A DNA stretch of 64,000 nt from Caprimulgus europaeus (lineage: Eukaryota > Chordata > Aves > Caprimulgiformes > Caprimulgidae). Under the pieces are notes generated by a model. The model ran no database searches. It had not been told where the DNA came from and saw only the letters and a program-made list of their open reading frames with translations. Each line of letters starts with the position of its first letter. Position 1 is the stretch's first letter. Shown piece after piece: positions 12,435 to 24,869 of the stretch. Made by a program: the position numbers and the translations under genes. The stretch spans positions 60,367,295 through 60,431,294 of the forward strand of contig OU015524.1 in assembly GCA_907165065.1 (NCBI GenBank), written 5' to 3'.

Positions 12435-14707
12435 TAAGTGATATCATGGGAATTAAACAGATTCTGTTATTTGGAACAGATTTGCTCCAAAGCTACATAG
12501 CAAGTTAAAAGTTATCAGTTGTCATGGAATAGAACAAATATACGATAGTTTGTTACCTGAATTTGGAAAATACTGCAAATGGTCCACTCTCTGTTAATTC
12601 AAATCTGAAAAGAGAGAAGAAGATAATTTTGGAAACTTGTTTAAACTTTTTATGCCATTAGTAGGCCTTTTAAATTATTGTTGTTATTGAGATATTTTAA
12701 ATGCTTTATAAGGAGATAAACACTCAAATCCTGTTAATAATATTTATTCATGGAATTCCCCACACACATCTTTGTAAATTTACCCTTCAAGCTTCAATCG
12801 AGCATTTTGGGTATTTTTTTTTATTTTTTTTTTAAATTCATAGCCAGTTTTAAGATCAAATGTACTGCATCACACCTATACAAAATAAGTTTGCTCCTAA
12901 TTTATCCATGTCCAGCTGGGTGGATGGGATGGGCCAAATTTATCCATGAACTAAGTAGCTGTAAATCCCACTAGAGTGCAGTGACTAATTGGTGACTAAG
13001 CAATCTAGTGTGTTACGCATGGCAATAAATTGATAGGGAAATAAATGAAAGTTGTGTGTCAGAGAGAACATATAAGAAAGTAGTACCAAGAATGTATGCA
13101 AGGAGAAGTTATAAAATGACAAAAAATAAAAGTTTATTTCATCTGATTCCTGGCAGAGTAACTGACCCCTCACACACCTGCAAGAACTCCTTATTTTCAT
13201 AGCATGTACAACCCAGACACTAAACAGAGGCAAAATCCATTTTGCTACGCATGATTTTTTTCATACCTAACATATTTACTGATGGAGATATCAGTGTGTT
13301 TAACCATTAACCACAGATTCTAATACCTGGAATAACAGACCTCTGCTAGTTGGATCCAGGAGGCAGCTGAACTGACAAAGTTTGTGTGTTTGTACCTTCT
13401 GCCCTTACCACAGCAATACTAGATAAGGACAGCCTTCCCTCTCTCCCCAGCTGCACTTCTTGCAACCTTCCATAAGACTTTTACTTGTCCTTCATGTGCT
13501 TCATACATAACATTAATGTTCTCTTTTGCTCACAGCTTCATCTCATGAGCCTTACTTGTTTGATAACTGGCTGGAGATGTGCAAGTATGTGCATCTGCCA
13601 ATCATCATGATACACATAACCACTGGCCAAGTGGTTCTTAGGGGAGGGAATATGGTCTCTGAGAGTACTTTCAAAAATCTCACCTGAAGGTCATATTTTG
13701 TTGCTGTATAAGTTTCCTAGTCCTGTATTTGAACAGGAGAAAGGAACTCCCAAAAAATAAACATCATGTGGAATTTCTATTGTCTGTTCTGTAAAGCCAC
13801 TGTGGAGTGGGTGGCTGGCTGGGGAAAAAAAAAAAAAGGAAAAAGGAAAAAACACTTTTCCAACATTATATGTGTAGGACATAAGCAACAATGGCCTGAA
13901 TCATAAATATCCTTTTGCAGCTGGGAGTGGGGGAGAGAGCTTATTGGCTGAGAAGAATGGAGCTTATTATATTGCAAGAAATATGCAAGAAAATCAGATT
14001 CTGGAACAAGAACAGGATACTCTCAGCAAAAGCTCTATGAATAACTGCTTTGGGGTTAGCTGGCAGAACTGAAAAATAAAATGCTCAACTCAAAAATAAA
14101 ACATCTTGTATTTCCTCATGAAAAGAAATGTTTCATTCTTGGTGAAATTAATGACCATTTCATATTAAGTTTCTATAAATCAAGCACTAAAACTCAATCA
14201 TACCATTTAGCTTAGGTGGTGTTAGGTCCAGATAGCACTCTCTTTTATTCCTTTCTGAGTATTAAATATAATGTCAATAGTGATTCAGATAACTGTTATC
14301 CACACTGATGTACATCAAAAATCTTGTAGGCAGACGGTAGTCCTATTGAATGTATACTAATAAAAATAATAAAGATATATATTGCTAAAAGAGTTAGCTT
14401 GCTGGGGAAATGATGGAGAAAAAAAAAAAATGCCAAAGGAGGAAAAAAGAAATCATAAGCAATGGTTTTCAAATCTTGGCTAGTAATTACCATTTATTCC
14501 AAGACAAATTGTTAGCAGGTTAAAGAAAAAAGGTCCTGATCCTTTAGTGAATGTTATTTCTGTTATGAATTTGACTGAGAAGGTTACTATTATTTCTTCT
14601 AAATCAGAAGACAGAAGTGCAAAACAGGACTTCTGACCTACCTGGACCCATTTTAGTATTCAATTTAGCAGGTCAAACATAGCAGCCAGATCTGTGACAA
14701 AAATATT
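12435..14707. other. Unique non-coding DNA
   Basis: No gene recognised. It contains short homopolymer runs (T runs near 12816-12834, A runs near 13826-13838 and 14418-14430). Confidence 0.6.
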
Positions 14708-14842
14708 TTCTCTTCTCTTCTCTTCTCTTCTCTTCTCTTCTCTTCTCTTCTCTTCTCTTCTCTTCTCTTCTCTTCTCTTCTCTTCTCTTCTCTTCTCTTC
14801 TCTTCTCTTCTCTTCTCTTCTCTTCTCTTCTCTTCTCTTCTC
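14708..14842 (+). repeat. Perfect (TTCTC)27 pentamer array
   Basis: Exactly 27 uninterrupted copies of the pyrimidine pentamer TTCTC (GAGAA on the other strand), 135 bp. The lack of interruptions suggests a young, length-variable array. Open frames on both strands that code only Ser-Leu-Leu-Phe or Arg-Glu-Glu-Lys repeats are artefacts. Confidence 0.97.
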
Positions 14843-17813
14843 ATTTGCTTACTTATTCTTTTATATTCTTGATAATAGAGGGAGTCCTGCAAACATGCTT
14901 GGAATATGAGAGAAATCCACAGCAACATGAAAAGCCATAGCTTACAGAAAGTGAGTGCTCTTGGCTGAGCCTCCTCAACCTTCCCAAAGGGAAGAAAGAT
15001 GCAGCAAAGTAAACAACTGGGAAGCCTCCTTCAATAAGGCTTTTTTGTATCTTGCACCTCAAAGCAAGTGCCTCATCTCCTCAGTACCTTAAGGCTGCAC
15101 TTCCCCTCTTTTTCTTTGGAAGCACCTGGGGTAGCTTGGAACCAGTGGGGCTGGCAAGGAACAAGTGTGGGGCTGCTGGGCTGCACATGGGGGCAGGAGG
15201 GAAAGCCTGCTCCAGTGTTTTGGCAGGGGTCAGCACAGGATGCAGGGATGCAATGCGTAGCCAGATTAATTATGTATCCCCATTTCTCCCTTTTGACACC
15301 TGCCTCAGCTGGGAAGTATGTATCATACCACTTTCAACATAGCCCAGGAAATGGCAAATCTGGGGTGGGGGCAGGGAGAAGAAGTCTTAAGTAATTCTTA
15401 TAATTTGTTAAGAATAAACAGGAATAAATAAATCTTGCTTTTTGTAACATACTGGTTCCAGATGGCAGTCTCTGAGTAAAAATGTCTTCTAGTGTATACG
15501 AAGAAACACATAAAGTTGAATGTACTGTATATGTTCCATTATATACACACATAGATGTTTACCTGTCTACAGCATTCGGTCTCCCACTCTGTCTATGTAC
15601 ATCTTACAAAGACTAGTACATATTTATATAAATTAATACTGAGTAGTTCTGACATAAGCTGCAAATACAAACAAGGTAGTAACAGGTTTCAATCCAGGTC
15701 TTAACCCTGTCCCAATGCCCACGTTTCATTTTTCATTGAGAAATATCACTACTTTAATAGGCTTCAGTGATTAGGACAGCCTAGAAGGTTACTGCAGGAA
15801 TGCTTACTATGACCCAGGCAGAAGTTGAGGAACCTGGCCTACCAGGCTTTATAATTTCAAAGAGGTTACAACAACATAAATCGAGAGTCATCATGCTTGA
15901 TTAATATATATTAATTCCTATGAATTTAGAATGGATTCAATCTGTAGGAATAGGCACATCTGTGAATGACATGACAATCTTGTTCTCTGCAAAAGTACAT
16001 AATAATGGAAAAACACAGACAAATATGTGTAAGAAAACTTACTGATTAACTGTATTGTCTCTGGTTTCTACATAAATCCATTACATTTTCTGACGAATAT
16101 GGCATGATATTTACCTTTCACACAGGAATGAGGCAAGCATAACTATAATAGTGTTTGCAAAGAGCTATATAAGTGGAAATGATTGATAAAGCCGGTGAAT
16201 GGCAAAAAGCCAAAGAATATTTAGACTGAGAAGCACTTAACCCAGAGGCCTTCAGGGAAAACACTTCTCTTCTAGCTTTTTCATAATTCACAAATCAGGA
16301 ATTGGTGAGTAAAAGTAGATTTTTAGATATTCTTAGGTATTGAGAAAATGGAAAAAATTAGCAGCAAATAGTTGATCCATTTTCCTATCATCTGAGATAT
16401 AAAAAGAAGATAGACACATGATTAGTAACTATTATACAGCAAATTCACTGGCTTTTTCCCTCTTGCTGTTAATTAATGATCTCTTTTCTTTGACTAGGTT
16501 TTGCAGCTTTGTACTATGTAATGGTATTTAATATTATTACAGTTCTATCACTTCTAGAATGTCTCAAAAAATAAATTTCTGGTTAATAAAATACATTTAT
16601 CCACCATGAGGTAAGTCAAGAGGGCTTTTCTTAAAAAAAGATAAACCAGAAAAAATTGTATTGCCAGAAATAAATATAACCCTGTTTGATCCAATAACAT
16701 TTTTAGAATTCAAGGATTTAAAAAATTATTTAACGTATTTTATAGTCACAGCAGCAGATTCTCTCAAAGGATTTGTTTTCAAAAAGCTCTAGCTGTGTAA
16801 ATTTTATGACCCACACAAAATCACACTGGTTTTCAGGAAGCTGCAGTTTCAGCGTGGAAGATATTTTTCATCTTTTGTGTTTCACTTATTTTGTGTACAT
16901 ACAGCTTTCACTACAAGGATCACTAAATAGAGATTCTTTTCAAACACGATTAGGACTTAATCTGCTAACTTTGTCTTGGTAGTATAGCTTGCCATCTAGT
17001 TTGAAACTCTGATGAAAAGGTAAATATGGAATAAAATCACCTGTACCTGATTAAGCAGTTTTCCACAAATTCCCAAGGAAGTTTCCTGCAAAGCAAACTC
17101 ACAAGTTGAAGGGATAGGCGGAGCTAAGGGGGAGGAACAAAGAAGAGGGGCTAAGTTACTCTTGACATGATAGAAAATACATATTAACATGTCCACATTT
17201 CCATCCATCATGGTGAAAATGCACTCTTTGCTGCCTGCCATTGTAAAGATTCTTTGCTGCCATCATTGAAATAATAATTTTTACCAGTAGTTAAACCAAA
17301 ACTAGTCTGCAGTTCTACCACAGCAAGGATTTTGGTGGAAGGCAAAGACATCATGAGAAGAACACTCACCTAAAATGCAGAAGAATAAAAGATTAAATCG
17401 CTTCCCCATTGGCTCCACAGAAAAATTAAAGCAGGAGATTTCTCTCCCCATTTAAGTGCTTTGACCACTGCTAGAGTGTGGTGACATTTCTTCTCCCAGG
17501 AGAACCTAATGACTAGTCAATTCTTAAATGGGGTGAGACAGTGTTAACCTAACATTTTAGGAGACTGCCTTTACTGGCTGATGCTCACAGCACAGGGATG
17601 TAGGAAATCCAGTTTCCCTGTCTTAATCCACCAGCTTTAAAAGGTCTGGGATTTGTCCAATGTAGAACAAAACCAAGCCCAGAAATGTTTATATGTTTTG
17701 TCAAAACTGAATTCTTGCTTTCTGGCCAGCCTTAAGTACCACACATAGTAGTATCTAATGCCATTTATTCTAACTCTCCCATTAGGAAAGATCTCTTCTG
17801 TCTTGTATACAAT
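14843..17813. other. Unique non-coding DNA with a GC-richer patch
   Basis: The part at about 15060-15390 is richer in G and C and open in two overlapping + frames (96 and 108 codons). It has few CpG, no splice-site framing and no protein similarity I recognise, so I do not call a gene. The remainder is AT-rich and unremarkable. Confidence 0.55.
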
Positions 17814-18271
17814 TGTTTTGGTTTTAACCCTGCCAGCAGCCAAACACCATGCAGCCACTCGCTTAGCCTCCCTTGCCCCAGGGAACAGTGAGACACTCGG
17901 AACAGTAATGACAGTGAGACCTGTGGGTTGAGATAAGAACAATTTAATAACAGAAATTAAATAACAATAGTAATAATAACAGAATATGCAAACAACTGCT
18001 TGGCACCTGCTGATCAATGCCCAGCCCATCCCTGGCTAGTGAGCCCTGAGGAGAGAAATCCTGAAACCACAATCTCAGAAGAGAAAGAGAACTTCCGAGG
18101 CAACACTCATCGATATATTGAGCATGAAATGGTCAGTTTGGGTCCGTTGCCTGAAAACATCAGTATATTATCAACAATCTTCTCATATCAAATTCCATAC
18201 TGAATCCAAAACACAATGCTATTATAGCCACTAAGAAGAAAATTAGTTCTACTCCAGCCAAAACCAGGACA
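17814..18271 (-). mobile_element. Solo LTR of an avian endogenous retrovirus (ERVL-like)
   Basis: Read on the minus strand this 458-bp unit begins TGTCCTGGTTTTGGCTGG and ends in CAAAACA, giving the standard TG...CA termini. It is flanked by a perfect 5-bp target-site duplication, ACAAT, at 17809-17813 and 18272-18276. On the minus strand an ATTAAA polyadenylation signal lies at 17943-17948, about 130 bp before the 3' end. No retroviral coding sequence adjoins it, so it is a solo LTR left by recombination between the two LTRs of a provirus. The sequence matches a very common bird LTR remembered as ERVL-type, and the 5-bp duplication fits that class. It seems to lack part of the middle of the family consensus. 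Confidence 0.85.
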
Positions 18272-18385
18272 ACAATTCAGCAGTGATTAATAGCTTAATA
18301 ACTTGTAACTTGCCTTTTGCTCTTGGTCTGAGATGCAGGTTTTATCTAAAAGGTGAAAATTACAACAAAAGTTTTTGTTTAACTT

Positions 18386-18452
18386 TTAATAATAATAACT
18401 TTATCAGTAATAGTTATTATTATTATTACTACTATTATTATTATATTCCACC
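18386..18452. repeat. (ATT)n microsatellite with hairpin
   Basis: AAT trinucleotides followed, after 11 bases, by their reverse complement. The arms 18387-18400 and 18412-18425 pair over 14 bp. It continues as TTA/CTA repeats to about 18452. It lies 110 bp beyond the solo LTR. Confidence 0.85.
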
Positions 18453-18694
18453 ATTATTAATTACTATCAGCATCCCCCATTACTAACTTGAAGACGATAA
18501 GAAGAAAGGAAGGAAGGAATCATAAATCTTGATGTTTCAGGGAACAGATTAATTTGACATAAAGAGAAGCGTATGAAACAGTTGAAGACATAAATAGCAC
18601 CTTCAAATCAAGAGTCATTACAAGAGGAAAAAGTATTAAGATTATATTTGAAGATTAGAACAGTCTGAAGATTACAGGGGGTAGGTTGCACCTT

Positions 18695-19092
18695 TGACAG
18701 GATTATTAGCCTTGAAAAGAGAAGGCTCCAGGGAGATCTTATAGGTGCCTTCTAATACCTGAAGAGGCCTACAAGAAAGCTGGGAAGGGACTTCTTATAA
18801 AGGCAGGTAGTGATAGAACAACGGGTAATGGCTTTAAACTTGAAGAGGGTAGGTTTAGTTTAGATATTAGGAAGAAATTCTTCACTGTGAGGGTGGTGAG
18901 ACACTGGAACAGGTTGCCCAGAGAAGTTGTGGATGCCCCCTCCCTGGAAGTGTTCCAGGCCAGGTTGGATGAGGCTTTGAGTAAACTGATCTAGTGGAAG
19001 GTGTCTCTGCTCATGGTGGGGAGGCTGGAACTAGATGATCTTTAAGGTCCCTTCCAACCCTAACCATTCTATAATTCTATGATTCTATGATT
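18695..19092 (+). mobile_element. CR1 LINE, 3' fragment
   Basis: A 5'-truncated copy of the avian CR1 retrotransposon covering only the 3' part. It holds the typical words GAGAAGAGAAGGCTCC-like near its start, GATGCCCCCTCCCTGGAAGT, then GGTCCCTTCCAACCC and a tail of ATTCTATG-type octamers (three copies, 19067-19090). CR1 elements are copied from RNA by their own reverse transcriptase and are usually 5'-truncated, as here. No coding part remains. Confidence 0.93.
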
Positions 19093-21448
19093 TTATTAAG
19101 GCTGTATATGTTCAAGGAGCCTACAAAGATAATAAAAGGAGAAAAGAAGTTTCTACAAAGCTCCAAACATATGGATCCTTAACCTCAATGTCCACCCATC
19201 AAATATCTGTAGGATATTAATCAAACTTTTCCATGGTTTTCAAGCTGACAGGTCAGTACAGGCAATGTGTCTGTTCAAACAGAAATTTTGGCATAGGTTA
19301 AACCTATTAGTAATGATTGTCAATCACATCTTTCAACTTCTTTCAGCTAAACACATTTCAGGAACTTTAAATACACTTAAGACTTATGTTATCCCAAGGG
19401 CTATTTTAATCGAGCATCCAAATAGAGCCTTTAGTATTATACATATATGTACCAACATTAAGTTCTTTTGTTGTGGGTTTAGGAAAGGGCGAGAGCACAG
19501 TAGCCTACAACCATCAAGACCTTTCTGAAGTGTTCAGTGGAAGCATGCCACCACACACAAACTGGTGGTTACCTTCACATAAACAATTTTAGAAGTAGAC
19601 AGGGTTGGGTTTTTCCTCTCCCTCCTGTATTCCAAGCTTACTGGAAATGTCTCTCTGTGTGAAGTGAGTATTATTCATCAAAGTACACAGTGAGCAGAAC
19701 AGCTCAGAAGTGATTGCACAAAATAGTCTATATTTCCAAAGTGGGCACAGAGGTTCCTTACATAAATCACAGTTGCAGCAGTGACAGGAAAAATACACAG
19801 AAGCATAAACTGTACTATTAAAGGTTTTAGTAAATCATCGGAGCTTTGAAGTTGCTTGGAGATTTTAGCTCAGTGCTGTTAATGACTGCTGACTCTCCTG
19901 TAATCAGATAAAGAGCACAGAGCAAATTTGGTAGCTGGGTGCTTGTGGGCAGGTTCTACTTGGGCCAAATACACACATATTCATATTTTCTAGGGAAGGT
20001 TTTGTCTCCAAAGGAGCTGCTAAAATCACCATGATTCTCTAGCTGGATCACTGGAAATCCAAAGGTCTCCTTCTGCGATTTCAGCAACAGAAATTATAAT
20101 TGTGGGAAAGTAATTTAAAATTCAGTTCTAACATGATTTTTTAAGAGCAAAAAATTCTTAACTACACTTCTAACTGCATGGCACTCAGACACAAACAGTG
20201 AAGAATCATTCCTGAACAACAACTCCAGTCTTACTCTACCACATTCAGATGGATCAGATAATAATATGGGAAATATGATGGTTTTTTCCTTATTTTTGCA
20301 CACACATGCACGCACACACACACACAAACCCACAAACAACACAAAAAACCCAACCAACAAACCCAGATCTCAAAAAATGCAGAAAGGTTCAGAACAACAC
20401 TTGCAGAATATGCAGTAAGAACAACGCACGTGTTTCTAGAATTTTATATTTTAATATCTTAATTATTGGTGAAGAGTTTATTTTTTGAAACACTTGTTTA
20501 ATTTATGTATCAGACATGACAACAAAAATTAATAGCTGCCCACTCATAGCCGTAATTCTCACAGCATAAGTAGTAGAAATCAGTTTTGGATTTGGTTGCT
20601 TTGGAAATGCTAAGGGTTCTGGATGAGACATGGCTATTGTAAGCACATTTGCATATAGTCAGGTTGGACTTATGAGATACTTTCTACAACTTTGTAGAGG
20701 TGTAACGAAGCAGACCACTCTCCATTTTCTCACAAGAGATGCTGTATCTCCAAAACATATGCTGCCTTTTGCCATCACTCACTAGTTAGCAGCTTTTACC
20801 CACCTAGTGAGGCAACTTGACATCTCAGAAAACTGTGTGCAAAGGACTAAATTCTTCAAACCTTTTTAATGTACAGTATATACAAAATTATCCAGTGTAC
20901 TGTACCGCTGGAGTTCACCAATGTCACTATGGGTTGAAGTTTTTATATGAACTGTGTTACATATCAAGACAGAATTGTTTTCCATGTAATCTTCAGAGGG
21001 TCCTTCAGGAAAGTGAAAACAATGAATCTGAAGATTAATTTCAGTGACAGCTAGCAGGAATCTTAAATATTATTTTATGTTACACATATTGCATTGCACA
21101 GCTGATTTCAAAGCTAAAAATGTGCCCATGAGTAATGCAATCCAAAGCATTTTTCTTTATAAAATATAGAAATGCATTCCAAATGGGTTGATAAATAGAA
21201 CAAAAAGCATGTGTTGTGTATATTGAAATGGGGAAAGCCTATCTACTAGAAACAGACTAATAAGTTTTGATTAGGCTATTTGATAATTTAATCTTCAGCA
21301 TTCAGTAACTGTAAGTGCTTTAAGACACTTAACAAAAAGTAGGTGTACTGTTGTTTAATCATGACAGTACTATCTGGTCACAGGCTTAAGAAAATTTCCT
21401 CAATAATTTATCTAGGCTACTAACAAATAGAACTTTATTCTAGTGTGG
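19093..21448. other. Unique non-coding DNA with a short (CA)n
   Basis: Contains an interrupted CA/CG-type dinucleotide run at about 20299-20328. The rest is AT-rich sequence with no gene or repeat family recognised. Confidence 0.6.
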
Positions 21449-21998
21449 TCAGCAGGTTGAGGGAGGTGATTTTTCTCTCGTGAGACCTCATGTGGAGTAC
21501 TGCGACCAGTTCTGGGGCCCACAACATAAAATGGACATGGACCTACTGGAGCAAGTCCAGAGGAGGCCATGAAGATGATCAGAGGGCTGGAGCACCTCTC
21601 CTATGAGGACAGGCTGAGAGAGTTGGGGCTGTTCAGCCTGGAGAAGAGAAGGCTCCGGGTAGATCTTATTGTGGTCTTCCAGTACCTAAAGGGGCTACAG
21701 GAAGGCTGGGGAAGGACTTTTTACAAAGGCAGGTAGTGATAGAACAGGGGGTAATGACATTAAACTGGAAGAGATTTAGATTAGATATTAGGAAGACATT
21801 CTTTACTGTGAGGGTGATCAGATACTGGAACAAGGTGCCTGAAGAAGTTGTGGATGCCCCCTCCCTGGAAGTGTTCAGGGCCAGGCTGGATGAAGCTTTG
21901 AGCAGCTTGATCTAGTAGAAAGTGACCCTGCTCATGGCAGGGAGGTTGGAACTAGATGGTCTTTAAGGTCCCTTCCAACCCAAATCGTTCTGTGATTC
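21449..21998 (+). mobile_element. CR1 LINE, 3' fragment
   Basis: About 550 bp. The element starts further 5' than the copy at 18695, in the block reading TGGAGTACTG...CAGTTCTGGGGCCC, and runs through the same GAGAAGAGAAGGCTCC block to GGTCCCTTCCAACCC and a single closing octamer. The two copies share most of their 3' wording and probably belong to the same or sister subfamilies. Small indels and point changes mark it as an old, inactive copy. Confidence 0.94.
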
Positions 21999-24084
21999 CC
22001 AAATACTGTTAGAATTTAATAGAAAATAATTTCTACTATTGGGGAAAAAAACTTTCGTGTAAAAAAATGCAAAAGAGTTACATTTCTCAAAGTATGATTA
22101 TAAAAAAAAAAAAAACAAACTATGGAACAATTCCTGCTTTGCTACTGAATAGTGAAGTTTTCTTCTGGATAAATACTACCACAGTTTCTTTCACACATGC
22201 TGGCCCATGGACATGATCTACAGAGAGCTCTAATCACATGTCACAGCATTTGCAGATAACATCCAACTCATTCACTGCATAAAACAACACAGAACAAAAC
22301 AAAACTATGGAAAAGGAAAAAACTTTCATGGGCTGTATTGGTTGCAAGTGATTCTTTAAATCCATATGGTATTTGTGACCTGCAGTTCTGTGACATTTAC
22401 AAACTCATGAACTAACCCTCAGTCTCTCCGTGTCTCTGCCACCCACCCCCCAATCTGCTTTAAATCTCCCTTAGATAATTCCCCGAGAGTCACATCATGT
22501 ACCTCAGGTTTACATTGTAGTGTAACCTCTTCTTCTCAGCACACACCTGCCTGCCTGAATTGACTTAGGGCCATTACATTTTGGCTCTCCTGCAGCCACA
22601 GATGGACCTTCTGGATTCCAGCCTCAGAGTCGAAGCCAAAACAAGAATGACATACATTTTATTTTCTGTCTTTTTACATGTAAGATGGTATATTTCTTTC
22701 TTGATGGAGAATTAGGACTCAATTTCAAGACTGTCTTTGGGAAGTCAGCTAGGTCTAGATCACATTCAAGGTTTAATGATAATTTTGAATTATAGATGCA
22801 TTTCTATGCTGTATTGCTCCTGTCAGTTTTACAACTGTAAGGTTACCTCAGAGGAGAGAAATTGTGGTAAGCACGCACAGCATGATATATTTTCTACCAA
22901 AAAAAAAAGCATATAATCATTTTGTTTTTCTTTTTCTTCTGTTGCACAAGCTTACAATTGCCTTGTATTTCTGGCTGATACTTTGGAACAAAGTCAGATA
23001 ATGAGGATTTTCTTAAGTGTGTCGTCAGTCTCAGTGCCACTGGAACTGTTATGCAGGGCTGTTATGAGGTGAGGGGGGAATAAAGCCTTTGCAGAAAGAG
23101 CATATATATCTATCCTTCTGCTATAGGATCTTACCTATTCTGATGAGCTGGTAAGCTGAATGACTCCTATAAATAGATAGCTTACCAAAAACCGTGCTTC
23201 TATTATTAGCTATTAGATAGATGACAACTAATCAGCATTCGCTTTTCTGATTGCACTGCATCTGGGTTCTTCCGAGTCCTCTGTAATTGTGTCTTTTAGA
23301 AGAGGAAAAATGGGAAGGGAAAGCTCTGCCAGTCTTATTTGCACATCTTTGCCAAAATTATGATTTAATAGCAATAAAATTTTCAACAGCAAGGCAATTT
23401 TTCCCTGTTTTTATCCCAAAGTCGTATCAAGTGAACCTGAATCAATGATAAATGTCTACATTAAAACCATCATTGCTAATAGTATTCTATATCATTCGTC
23501 TTTTGTTCAGTGTGACCAAATTACAATCAGCACATGACTATAGCTACTTGTGATTAATGATGGTTTTACTTAGTAACTGACAGTGAAGCTTCTGGGAGGA
23601 AAATGGTAATATATTTTAAAATTTCAAGCTATAAATTTTGGAAAAAAATAGCTCTGTTTTCAAAGCTGTAGTTAACATGTCTGCTGCTGCTTTTACCACT
23701 GTCAGACTGAAGGGTTTAAAGTTGCTTAAATTTTGAAGTGATGATTCCTCTCTTCTAAGGGTGGAAGTTTTGGCTGAGGAGTTCTTAAATCCTTTACAGA
23801 CTATACACAATATTTCAGAAAAACTAGAGAGCATGCAGGGAAGAGTGTTGCAATTACTCAGGAAAAAAATAAATGACCTGGCATAAAGTCTTTGAGAGTA
23901 TGGTAAATTAAAAAATTATAGATAACCTTTATGAATGAATTAGACAGTAGACTATGTGAAACACTTGAGGAAAGCTGTAAAAGCTCTCATGTGGGAGAGG
24001 CTGATCTTGATAAGGTCAGAAGTGAATAAAATCCATTTTTTACCATCTTATGGCCACTCAGCAGCTTTAGGCTGGTGTTTCTTA
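21999..24084. other. Unique non-coding DNA
   Basis: No gene recognised. The part at 23.1-23.57 kb is low in repeats and rich in homeodomain-like TAAT words, and it contains the inverted repeat listed separately. It could be conserved non-coding DNA, but this cannot be judged without alignment. Confidence 0.5.
23462..23568. repeat. 13-bp perfect inverted repeat, 81-bp spacer
   Basis: TAAAACCATCATT at 23462-23474 is repeated as its exact reverse complement at 23556-23568. It may be a chance pair, the ends of a very old short transposon, or paired binding sites for TAAT-type factors. Confidence 0.5.
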
Positions 24085-24090
24085 GTCTAG

Positions 24091-24453
24091 TGCCGAGAGG
24101 GATGCACCCATGGACTCCACACACAATTCAATGTGAATTCTGCTGGAGACCTTTATTATTGGTTACATGATCACTCATATACTCTTAAGCTAACACACAC
24201 ACACACGCACATAAAGAGCTCTTTATTGGCTGAAAGCTACTGTTCACATGCCTGGTAACAATACTTGATTGGATAAATTCACCTGTTCATGAGGCATTCT
24301 TTTTACTTCTGACTAATTATATAAGAAGTTTCTTATCTTATTTCTCGCATTCTTTCTCACTAATCTTATTCTACCTGTTTTTTTTACTCAAAGTCAGGAC
24401 TTAATTGCTCAAGGCCGAAGCCGTCTGCAGCTTTGGCCCTTAAAGGGCCAACA
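24091..24453 (-). mobile_element. Solo LTR of an avian endogenous retrovirus (ERVK-like)
   Basis: Read on the minus strand this 363-bp unit begins TGTTGGCCCTTTAAGGGCC and ends CCTCTCGGCA, with TG...CA termini. It is flanked by GTCTAG (24085-24090) and GTCTAT (24454-24459), a 6-bp target duplication with one mismatch. On the minus strand a TTATATAA box at 24317-24324 is followed about 95 bp later by AATAAA (24222-24227), the order expected of U3-R-U5, with a second AATAAA at 24152-24157. A short (AC)n lies inside. The 6-bp duplication fits the betaretrovirus-like (ERVK) class. No internal viral sequence adjoins it. Confidence 0.78.
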
Positions 24454-24861
24454 GTCTATCACACATGTTCACATCAAAACAAGCACTCCTACTTCCAATC
24501 TCAATAGTCTGAATAATCAGAAAGACTTCCCAAGCCTCTTGCCCACAATTATTATGATACAGAACAGAATATGAAAGACCTGTGTTGCCATTGTCAAAAT
24601 TATTATAAGTCTGAGATACCTCTATCTTTTGAACCATTCTTCTTTAAATTGCGCCAACGCTATAGTTATTCCAGGCTGAGAACTAAGTAAAAATAGGTAT
24701 GTGTTTTAGGTGGGATTTTCTACAGTATTTATCAAAGACTGATAGCTACATTCTGCCCCTTGAAGGCAACAGCAAAATTCTGACTCAGAAGCACTTTATG
24801 AAAAGCCTTTATGAAGAACTTTATGAAAAGTTGATTTTGAAGGCAAAACCCTGGCACTAAG

Positions 24862-24869
24862 TGACGTCA
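24862..24869. promoter_or_regulatory. Full consensus CRE (TGACGTCA)
   Basis: A complete palindromic cAMP response element within GTGACGTCAC (24861-24870), the consensus for CREB/ATF dimers. It retains its CpG in a CpG-poor region and lies about 400 bp beyond the solo LTR, outside it. No gene start is recognised nearby, so a role is unproven. Confidence 0.35.

Noticed and set aside
12968..12981. CTCF-like CCACTAGAGTGCAG
   Set aside because: The mismatch falls in the invariant GGC part of the core, so it is weaker than the site at 56910.
14665..14928. Open frames of Arg-Glu-Glu-Lys and Ser-Leu-Leu-Phe repeats
   Set aside because: Translation of the TTCTC microsatellite.
15052..15394. GC-richer patch that might be a CpG island or promoter
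   Set aside because: CpG dinucleotides are few and no transcription-start features are visible.
17637..18029. 130-codon minus-strand frame
   Set aside because: About half lies within the solo LTR, which is non-coding; no retroviral or other domain.
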